Positions 1 through 8,834 of a stretch of 19,402 nucleotides of DNA are shown here, piece by piece; position 1 is the stretch's first letter, and each line of letters begins with the position of its first letter. The stretch is from Polyrhizophydium stewartii. Its lineage: Eukaryota > Chytridiomycota > Chytridiomycetes > Rhizophydiales. Under the pieces are notes generated by a model. It saw only the letters and a list, made by a program, of their open reading frames with translations, was not told the DNA's origin and did no database searches. The position numbers were made by a program, and so were the translations under genes. The stretch lies in NCBI GenBank assembly GCA_027604665.1, contig JADGIZ010000208.1, positions 1 to 19,402 of the forward strand. The letters are read 5' to 3'.

Positions 1-386
1 GGCAGGGCCGAGCGATGAAGGCGGGGGTCCACGCATCGCAGGCTGGCCGGCTGGCGGGTGCGGGTGCGGGCCTGGCTGTCCTGTCGGGGGCATGTACGGC
101 ATCCGCGAGTAGTACTGCGGCGCCGGATACACGGACGAACCGTGCGGGTACGCCGGCGGGGCAAGCATGTAATCCGGATGGCGCATGAGCGGCGATGAGT
201 ACTGAGGCGGCGCCTGGCTGTACTGGTGATGCTGTGGAGCAGGCGGTCCCGGCGGCGGCGGTCCCGATGGAGCCATGGAGGGAGACCCCTGCTGCTGCGG
301 CTGCGCCTGCTGAGCAGGCTGCTGAGGCGGCAGATGCTGCGGCATGGGCGAGTGGTGTGTCTGCACCTGCTGCTGCTGTTGCTGCG

Positions 387-421
<35 letters not shown>

Positions 422-2951
422 GGAGGCATCTGATGCTGGTGAGGATACGGCTGCGGGTACGGGCCTGGGTACGCCATCGGCGGCAGGGGCGAGGCCTGCG
501 GCAGGCGCTGCATGTGCTGTGGCGGATCACCGTGCTGGTGGCGCTCGCGGGGCTCGGCCGGGCGGTCCGCATACATGCTCAGATGCCGGGGATGGGATGG
601 CGGCGGATGCGGGTGCCGTGGGTGCGAATACTCGGGGCGGCCCCAGGCGTCATAGCCGGGATGCGGAGCCTGCGGCGGCTTGGGCGGGTGCCCCGGCGGG
701 TGAGGCGGTGCATACGGATCGTGGTTGGCGTAGGCGCCGCGCTGATAAACCTCGTGGCCGCCGTACCCGCGGCCGTACATGTCGTAGCCGGGAGCCGGCG
801 GCGGGCCGCCTGATGACGGCCCACCAGATCCGCGCGGCCCGTAGGCGTGCTGCGCGGGGCCGTACGGGCCTGCGGGGTATGGGCCGGAATGGGGGCCGTC
901 CGGCGGGGCATAGGAGCCCGGGGGCCCGGGCGGGACACCGTCGCGGCCGTAGTACGGCGCATCGCGCGGGTCGTGGACATACGGAGGGCCGTATCCATGG
1001 TTGTTGGGCTCCGAATGGTAGGGTTCGCTCTTGCGCTGCGCAGGGAGGTGATGTTATCAACGACTGCACCATAGATCAGCAAGCAAAAGCAACGCACCAA
1101 AGCAACCTTGTCCCGACGCTGTTCCTGCGGGTCGTTTGTGGACCCGTCAGAGTCGCTGGCGTCATCGCTAGCGTCGCTATCGTTGCGGGAGCGCTTCTTT
1201 CGGGACTTGCGTTTCGTTTCGGGCTCTGGGCTCGAGTCGCCGCCGCGCTTTCCACGTCCCTTGCGCGCTCGAACTTCCTTGCGGATGCGGATCTTGAGCC
1301 CTTGCTCCGCGAACGTGCGCGACAGCGGTGTGGACTCCTCCATTCCCGGAAACTTCTTTGCCGGATAGACATCTGCCCGAGGTTATGCGTCAGTGCGCAA
1401 TCTCCAGGCGCCCTTGAGCGGACAAAAGCAAGACGCACTGAACGGGCTCGAGGTGATCGACGTGCAGTAGTAGATCTCGGTGTTGATGATCTCGAAGAGC
1501 GTAAACTTACAGCGGCCGCGATTCCACGCAGTGTCAGCGGGGAGTTGCATAGCGCGCGCGAGGACACGGCAAGACTCCATCCAACACACGCTCGCACACA
1601 TACCTTGAGTCGGTAAGTACCTTCCATGCGGACGGATAGGTCTGGAAATACAAAAAAGGCGCCGTCGCGCGAGTCCAGATCGCGCAATCGGTACAGCGAG
1701 GAAACGATCGAGCCGGTCGTGGAGCGCGTCTTGCCATCGCGCAGCAGATGTAGCTCCTCTTCTGTCGTGGGCGATATCAGCGAGGCGTACATGAAGTAGT
1801 ACGGGTTGTAGAGGAATGTCCTGTCGCGGCAGCTTCGGCGTCAGCATCTCGTGGGCAGGCGCCAAGGCGTGCAGCTCCAACGTTGACGCCGCGCGCGATG
1901 CGGGTGCGTCAGAGAGCGGCATACTTTTCGTCGCTCTCGTCTTCCGACGCCAAGATGGACATTTGCTGAGTCGCATGTGTGCGTCAGCCAAAGATGTCTG
2001 CCACGGCGCTCGACGATGCCGGACTCACGATGATAGGGGGTGGGTCGATGGGGCGACGGTCGACTGCGCCGAGAGCCGCGAGTGCAGACCGGCACCGCCA
2101 GCGCCATCGCAAGGAGGCGCGGATTGCCGACGGATCACAGCAAGGGTATCAGCACAGTTCCGAGGTGGCTTGAGCCGGCGGTTGCGAGCGGCTCGCGACC
2201 GCCCACACAACCGCTGCAGACCTTTCTCGCCAAAGCCGCACATGCGCGAGTGCTTTGGTTCCTGGCGCAGCGTGAGCACGTACCGCCTGCGCATAGCCAA
2301 GGGTCAGCATCTGCTTCTGGCGTGTGTTGGCTGGTGTCGGAGCCGGATGAAAAGCGCCGCGGCCCAAGCCGCACGGCGGAGCCGCAGGATTCCGCCCCGC
2401 ACGCCGGGCGAGTTGGGTCTTGCGGCGCGCCGCACCCGCCCACCTCCGCCAGGCGGCCGGCGGCGCGCGGCGCCCGAGGAGGGGGGGGGACCGCCAGCGC
2501 CGCGAGGGCCTGCAGGGCATGGTGCCACGGCGCACCGCCCCGGGAATCCAGAAGCGCCTCAAACGCTCGTGTCCGCCGACCCGGAAAGGGCCGGTCCGTG
2601 ACACGCACGCTGGGCAGGGCCAGCCCCCGGCATCAACGCTGCCCCGCACATGTCCAGCCTGCGACGCCGCCACTGCGCGCACAGGCCCACGCACCTGCTT
2701 GACCGCCGCTGCGACGACTGCGTCAGCGAGATGAATTGGTATGGGAGCGGGTCGCCGGCAAGCTGTTGTTGTTGCTGTTGTTGCTGCTGCAGCTGGTGCG
2801 GCTCAAGCGCTTGCTGCGCCTGCTGCGCCTGCTGCGCCTGCTGCGCGGCCGCGGCGGCCGCCTGCCCGTTGGACGGCATGTGCGCGTCCGAGGGGGCGGC
2901 CGCAGGCTCTGCCACGCGGTGTGCCAGCGCCGGCACCGTCACTGCCGCCAT
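1..2951 (-). CDS. Velvet-domain transcription factor (VosA-like), 3' end beyond window
   Basis: Fungal velvet regulators are NF-kB-fold DNA-binding proteins, usually nuclear, that link development to secondary metabolism. Model exons on the minus strand: 2951-2695, 2286-2222, 2063-2029, 1965-1925, 1820-1604, 1505-1439, 1372-1098, 1035-<1; all phases agree and give at least 664 codons. The velvet domain is about residues 87-265. Visible family blocks are [65 protein letters not shown] and [16 protein letters not shown] Lys/Arg-rich stretch, probably a nuclear signal, follows at 265-295. The tail is rich in Pro, Gln, His and Tyr with Q11. An N-terminal exon holds another polyQ tract. Blocks such as [14 protein letters not shown] look more like VosA than VelB. 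Weakest parts are the N-terminal exon, joined by phase across a 408-nt intron that may hide another exon, and the extra Val at the 2222/2063 junction. The frame is still open at base 1. Confidence 0.85.
388..420. repeat. CTG/CAG trinucleotide repeat, 11 units
   Basis: Eleven uninterrupted CTG units on the plus strand read as (CAG)11 on the minus strand, giving an 11-glutamine run in the velvet protein tail. A second, CAA-interrupted run of five Gln follows after one Ala. The tract is a likely length-polymorphic site. Confidence 0.9.
2811..2846. repeat. 9-bp tandem repeat coding Gln-Gln-Ala
   Basis: Four tandem copies of a 9-bp unit (CTGCTGCGC, first copy TTGCTGCGC) encode repeated Ala-Gln-Gln on the minus strand in the first velvet exon. 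A nine-glutamine run of mixed CAA/CAG codons lies just downstream in the protein (about 2762-2791). Confidence 0.85.
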
Positions 2952-3062
2952 TGCTGGGTGCCGTCGGCGCCTGTGCCGCGGAGCACGAGTCCTCCGCTGG
3001 GCCGCGTCCTCAGGAGCCGCAGGCCGCCGGCTGCAGCCGAGCGTTTTCTGCAGGCACCGACG
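2952..3062. promoter_or_regulatory. Divergent promoter, velvet gene / MAK5-like gene
   Basis: Only 111 bp separate the proposed velvet start (minus, 2951) from the helicase start (plus, 3063), so both promoters must share or overlap this GC-rich spacer. I see no TATA box or other named element. The role is inferred from gene orientation only. Confidence 0.5.
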
Positions 3063-5892
3063 ATGGGCCGCAAGAGCAAGAAGGCCGCCGCCGCCGCGAC
3101 GCCTGCGCCCACCGCAGCGCAGGACATTGGCGCGCTGGCAACCGCGCTGGGCGGAAAGACTGTGTCGATGGGGCCGGGCAAGGTGCGCTGGAGGCCGTCG
3201 CGCATCTCGCCCCGCGCCGCGGCGCGAGCCGAGGACGCATTCTTTTTGTCGCTCGAGGAGATCGACGACACCGGCGACTTCACGGCCGAGGACCTCGCCG
3301 CCGACGCCGACGCCGATACCGACGCCGGCTCAGACGGAGATGGCACTGGCCCGCGCGCGCGCAAAAAGTCTGCTGCGTCTGGATCCCATGGCGGCGTCAC
3401 TGTCGGCGGCGGCGACGGCGGCGACATAGAGGATGTCTTTGGCGACATCGACATGAGCACGTTTGTCCACATTGACGAGTTCGTCGAGCCCGAGCCCGAG
3501 CCGCCCGGCAAGAAGGGCGGCGCTGTGCAGCCCGCCAAGAGACTCAAGCGCATCTCCGCCGAGGAGAGCACGCCCATTCCGCGGACGTATGCCGATGCGG
3601 ACGCAAATGAGGACGACGAAGTGCACGACCCTGCTCAAGAGGAGGATGCCGCCGATGCGGACGGCCACGAGGCAGAAGCCGGGGGATCGCAGGGAGAGCT
3701 CGTCGTTGATCCCGAAATCCTGGCAACCAAGGTTCCCGCGTCGTCGCCCTGGCTCGCCCTGGGCCTGCACGCCCGGATCGCCCAGACGCTGCACTGGCTC
3801 AAGTTTGCGGAGCCCACCGACATCCAGACGCAGACTCTGTCCCAGGCCCTGATCCATCATCGCGACGTCATTGGAGCAGCACAGACGGTGCGACGAATGC
3901 TGCCACTTTTGTCGTCAATGGCACGATGAACCGCGACTGACGGCCATATCGCTCCGCAGGGCTCTGGCAAGACTCTCGCTTTCGGGCTCCCCATTCTGCA
4001 CCACGTTGCCGGCGCTCTAGACTCGCAAAAAGACCTGGGATGCGCCGGCCTCATCATCACGCCGACGCGCGAGCTGGCCGTGCAGATCACAGACCACCTC
4101 AAAAAGGCCGGTGCCGCAGTCACGCGAAAGATTGTTGCTGTGGTGGGCGGCATGTCGGCACAGAAGCAGAAGCGCCAGCTTGCCACTAAGCCGCACATCG
4201 TGGTTGCGACCCCGGGCCGCTTGTGGGAGCTCATACAAGAGGCGAGTGGTGGTTTCTTGCAATGCGCCCCATCGCATTGGCTCCTCTTGCTGACGCGACC
4301 TGCACCAGGACCCCGAGCTCCAGAAGAGCATCCAGCGCGTCAAGTTCCTTGTCATTGACGAGGCCGACCGCATGCTCGAGGCGGGCCACTTCAAGGACCT
4401 TGACGAGATCCTCGCGCGCATTTCCGTCAATGTTCTCCCGGCGGACGAGGCCGCCAAGATTAAGCGACGGACCCTCGTGTTCTCGGCCACGATGCTTGAA
4501 GACGACGGCATCAAGCAGCGAGTTACGGCCGCCAAGAAGAAGAACAAAGGCTTTGGCAACTCAATTTTTGGCAAGCTGCTCGAAAAAGTCAACTTCCGCG
4601 ACCCGCACCCCGTCTACATCAATCTGACCACCAAGAGCGTCATGGCCAAGGGGCTTCTCGAAGCAAAAATCGATTGCCTCAAGACCGAGAAGGTGCGATA
4701 TGCCATGTGATACCCCAGCGTACTTTACCGTATTTGATGCTCATGCCTGCACTGCTTGCAATTTCCCGCAGGACCACATGCTCTACTATGTTCTTTGTCG
4801 CTACCCGGGCAAGACCATCGTCTTTGTCAACAGCATCGACGCAATCCGCCGGCTTGTCCCGATCCTCACGCTGCTCAAGGTTCAGGTTGTTGGCCTGCAT
4901 GCCGAGATGCAGCAGCGCCAGCGTCTCAAGAACCTCGATCGCTTCCGCGCAACGCCCAACGCTGTGCTGGTGGCAAGCGACGTGGCATCGCGCGGTCTCG
5001 ATATCCCCAAGGTCGACCACGTTGTGCACTACCAGCTGCCGCGGTCGGCCGATATTTATGTGCACAGGAGCGGTCGCACTGCGCGTGCGAACAACGAGGG
5101 TATCAGTGTGGCTCTGTGCTCGCCCGACGAGCTTACCATGTACAAGAAGGTCTGCCACATCCTCGGCAAGGGTGAGTTTTCTTTGCTTCGAGTCGCAGAC
5201 GGCCGCTGGCACTGCTCACAATCTGCTGACGCCTGTCTCAGCCGACGGCATGCCTGATTTCCCCGTCGATCTATCGGTGCTTACGGCGATCAAGGAGAGG
5301 CTCGCCCTCGCGCGCGAGGTCGACCTCTTGCAGCACAGGGAAAAGAAGGCTGCGTCAGAGCGCGACTGGTTCCGCAAGGCGGCCGAGGAGGCCGACATTG
5401 CTCTTTCTGATGATGAGGAAGACGGAGACGAAGGCTCTGGAAGCAAACTTGCTGCGCTCTCGGCCAAGGACGTCCAGAAGATGCACCGCATGCGCCGAGA
5501 GCTCGCTGCGCTGCTCGCCCGCCCGCTGATTCCCAAGGGCGTCTCGACAAAGTATTTGACGAGCAACACCGTCGACAGCCTGGTCGATGTGCTCATGGCG
5601 TCGCGAGGTGCGGTTGCACGGATGCGCTGTGTCTGCTTGCCAGCGTGCTGATCCGCTCTTGTGTGCAGACCGCATCATGCCGGCGTTCCAGAGCACCTCG
5701 GCCATTGACGATCTGCGTGGCAAGCTGCCCCGCAACGAAGACGCAGGCGGCGCGGCGGCCGACGCCGCGAGTGCGGCGGCGCCCAAGCAGCCCAAGGCGA
5801 CAAAGCAGCAGAAGCAGCAAAGGCGCAAGCAGATGAAGCAGCAGGCCAAGGACGACGCCAGGGGCCAGAAGCGCAAGCAGCGGCCCGAGTGA
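3063..5892 (+). CDS. MAK5: DEAD-box RNA helicase, Mak5/DDX24 type
   Basis: ATP-dependent RNA helicase of the Mak5/DDX24 branch, which acts in the nucleolus in 60S ribosomal subunit assembly. Exons: 3063-3887, 3960-4241, 4309-4692, 4772-5171, 5242-5607, 5669-5892; 826 aa, close to family size. The start at MGRKSKK is chosen because upstream frame is antisense to the velvet exon. Residues 1-215 are acidic and low complexity, with an Asp-Ala run. Helicase motifs: I AAQTGSGKT (split by intron 1, to residue 280), Ia PTREL 310-314, Ib TPGR, II DEAD 386-389, III SAT 428-430, [19 protein letters not shown] 565-574, [10 protein letters not shown] 595-602. The insert between motifs III and IV and the Lys/Gln-rich basic C-terminus fit Mak5/DDX24. 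Intron 2 must use a GC donor to stay in frame. Confidence 0.93.
4242..4308 (+). other. GC-AG spliceosomal intron in the MAK5-like gene
   Basis: The exon before it ends ...IQE (CAAGAG) and the donor reads GCGAGT. The acceptor is CTGCACCAG before DPELQKS. Every GT nearby (4246, 4249, 4252) leaves phase 1, which does not fit the phase-0 acceptor that leads into VIDEADRM. Only AG|GCGAGT gives phase 0, and it matches the known GC-AG donor consensus AG|GCAAGT. A CTGAC branch-like site lies about 18 nt before the acceptor. Confidence 0.8.
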
Positions 5893-5894
5893 CA

Positions 5895-8741
5895 ATGAAC
5901 TCAACTTGCCCCGATATGTTCAAAAAGCGACACCCGGCCGGCGCTCAGCGCCGGCGCCTGGACGACGGCGACGCTGGCACCGAGGCCGGTGGCGGCGGCC
6001 CGGGCGACCTGCCTACGGCTGAGGGGGCTGCCAACACTCCCGCCGTGCCCCTGCCGCGCGCCAAGGCCAAGAAGGCGGCCAAGAAGGCGGTCGTGAGCTT
6101 TGGCGACGACGAGGTGCCGAGCGTCGGCTGGCCGTTGCGCTGTGACCAAGACGCTGACACACCGCTGCCCCTCATGCACTGCTGTCTCGGCTCTCAAGGA
6201 GCCTGCTGCCGAAGCCGCTGCTGGAGGGCGGCACCGGAAGACCGCCGTCAATCCGGGCGTCGCCCAGCTCCAGCGGCAGCTTGACGAGCGCTCCGAGGCC
6301 GCCTCGAAGCAGTCGTACACGGCAGAGGTGCTCGACGAGCTCAAGCGCCAGCAGAAGCCGGCCTCGCACCGTCCGCTTGCGTCAGAGAACCCGGACGCCA
6401 TGGACGTCGATCGTCCCGCGGGCCTCGCGGCCGACCACGGCGACACGGCCATCCATGTGCCCACAGACGACGAGATCCGAGCTGCGCTGCGGCTGCGCAA
6501 GGAGCGGCAGGCAGCCATGAGTGCGCTCGAAGAGACGGCGCCGTCGTTTGTGCCGCTGTCCGAGACATCCGTGTCGCGGCGGTACGGCGAGAGCAGGCTT
6601 GTGTCCGAGGAGCAGGAGATCGAGGGCGAGGAGGCCTTTGAGGACTACGAGGGCACGACGATCGCGTTTGGTCGCAAGTCGGCCAAGCAGTTCAAGGAGA
6701 TGGCGCAGCATGCGATCCAGGACAGGCTCGACGAGTTGGCTGGCAGCGGCGAGCCGGACGACGACGAGGTGCGCACGTGGGAGCTCCAGCGCATTCACAC
6801 GAGTGCAGGCGCGGACCTCGATGCCATTGTTGCTGCACGCCGACCCGGCGCAGCCAGGCCGGCCCCAGCAAGCTCGGCACTTCCCAGTGAGCCATTCGTG
6901 CACAGACATGCTGCTGATCCAAGTTTTCATGTTCTGACTCAGATCTACGACTGGCTGCGATGCCGCAGTCCCCGAAATGACCCCGATCCCGCTCGTGCCC
7001 GACATTGCGGCCGCCCTCGACAAGGAGATTGCCCTTTTGGCCTCTACCGCCGACGAGCACACGGCCCAGCTTAACGCTGCTCTTGCCGAGATATCAAGCT
7101 CCGAAGACGCTTTGGCCCGCATGGAGTCTGAACTCAAGCTGGCATCCGAGCGATACGAGTACTTTCAGCAGCTCTCGACATATATCGCCGACCTCGACGA
7201 GTTTCTTGATGTGAAGGTACATGTGTGCATGACACTCTCGCTTGCCGAACCCGTCAGGAAGACTTGGTGTGCTCATGCCTCTTCAAAGTTGACGGTCCTG
7301 GAAGGGCTTGAACAGGATCTGCTCTATTGGTCTCGCAAGGTCGCAACAAAGCAGCACCAGGACTTTCGCCAGAAACTTGATGCCATGTACGAGACGTTTT
7401 CCGGGTCCAAGAACCATGAGCCTGCAGATGCAGACGCAGACGCAGATCTTACTGCGGACGGCAAGGAGCCACCAAACCGCTCCGGTTCGTCAGCCGCTCT
7501 CTCCTCCACATCTGGATTTTCCCACTGCACTTTTATTGAAGATGCACGCGCAGTCGAAGATATCATCGAGGCGAACCAGCAGTTGTTGTCGGACGCCGCA
7601 AGCCAGTTCCGAAAGCTTTCGGCCGTCAAGGAGCGCTTTCAGGCTTGGAAGCAAAAGTACCCCAAAGACTATGATCAGGCCTACGGCGCGCTAAGTCTGG
7701 CTGGTGCCTTCTCGCTGCACGTTCGCCACGAGATGTTTGGCTGGAATCCTTTCACAGTATGTGCCAGTCGCTGGGCATGCATCTTGGCCATGCTCGCGCT
7801 CACTCGGCTTGCCTGTGGGCTGCAGATGCCCACGAACCTTGAAGCGACGGCTTGGCACGCAGGGCTGTCCACCTTTGGTATTGGCGATGATCAAGAAACA
7901 AGCGCGTCCAACCCCGAGGCCGCGCTCATGACCAAGGTGACCGAGAAGATTGTGATTCCGCTCGCCGTTTCGCAAGCAAGCATTTTCGATCCCTTTGATT
8001 CTGCTCAGGCAAAGGCGGGACTTGCGTTTTTAAGCCAGCTGCTTGACTACACAGAGCGATCGTCGCCTGCCTTCAAGGTGCGCTTGCACATCGCCGCATA
8101 TCGATTCTGTTGATACTGACATGAATGGAGAGCAGTCTCTTGTCGATGCCATCTTTGCGCGATTCAAGCACGCTTTTGATGAGTCGTCTTCTCACTCGCC
8201 GGCGCCTCAGTTCTTCAAAGTCACGGCCCGCGCGGAAGCTGTGTCTGCCAAGTCGCAGTGGTTCGCGTGCCATCTTGACCTGCTTTCCAATCTGCTTCTT
8301 TTCTCTCGGTACATTGACGTCGAGCGACTCAAGGCACTCGCGATCACAACCGGCATCGACCATGTGCTCGTTCCGGCGCTGTCTGGCTCGCTGTTTTTTG
8401 AAGACGATCTGGCGCACTACGAAGCTGTGAGTTGTGCCACTGGTCTTTTGTCGGTTTTGCGTGAAGGCTGATTGTTGGCTGTAAATGCTATGGCTGTGGA
8501 TGCGCACCAGATTCTGTCCACAATCCCGCCCACTTGGCTGGCAGACGACACCCGCGCAGGCATGGCGCCGGCGCTTCTGCGCAAACTGGAGCAGGCGCTG
8601 ATCGCGTCTGTCTGCGTTCCTGCCAAGACATTGAGCGATCCCGCGATCATCCAACGCATCATGGACGTCTGTGTGTCGCTCAAGAGTTTCGATTGGGCTT
8701 CTCGCATGGCCAAAACTCTCAAGCAAATCAAATCATCATAA
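5895..8741 (+). CDS. GCFC-domain protein (PAXBP1/GCFC1-like)
   Basis: Resembles the GC-rich-sequence-binding-factor-like family, whose members associate with spliceosome disassembly factors; molecular role here is inferred. Exons: 5895-6113, 6199-6886, 6969-7216, 7289-7756, 7826-8077, 8136-8426, 8511-8741; 798 aa. A second in-frame ATG at 5916 gives MFKKRH, closer to the usual family start. The N-terminal third is basic/acidic low complexity with the VSFGDDE block. Middle segments (PTDDEIRAALRLRKERQ, VRTWELQRI) and a coiled coil near residues 310-390 precede the GCFC core, seen as YPKDYDQAYGALSL, MFGWNPF and AGLSTFG around 505-565. An Asp-Ala repeat lies near 7424-7449. The start is two bases after the helicase stop. 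Introns 3 and 4 preserve the frame if retained. Confidence 0.82.
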
Positions 8742-8760
8742 AACGAACTTATCTGGTGCA

Positions 8761-8766
8761 TTTATT
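8761..8766 (-). terminator. Poly(A) signal AATAAA for the zinc-finger gene
   Basis: Plus-strand TTTATT reads AATAAA on the minus strand, 69 bases after the zinc-finger stop codon at 8835. Cleavage 10-30 nt further on would fall near or inside the last GCFC codons (stop at 8741), so the convergent transcripts probably overlap at their 3' ends. Confidence 0.6.
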
Positions 8767-8834
8767 ACCAGCGGTTTAAAGATTCGCCTTGCATACTGCA
8801 TCGGCGGCTTCTTGATTAGGGGAAGGGTGGACTC

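Noticed and set aside
195..1616. 473-codon plus-strand open frame rich in Ala, plus a 195-codon Leu/Arg frame beside it
   Set aside because: Both are antisense to the velvet exons. The Ala and Leu runs are CTG/CAG repeats read on the wrong strand, and the opposite frame carries clear family motifs.
8043..8471. Separate small gene starting inside the GCFC region
   Set aside because: Its continuous part is GCFC exon 6 (8136-8426). Splicing 8077|8136 and 8426|8511 joins it in frame with the neighbours.
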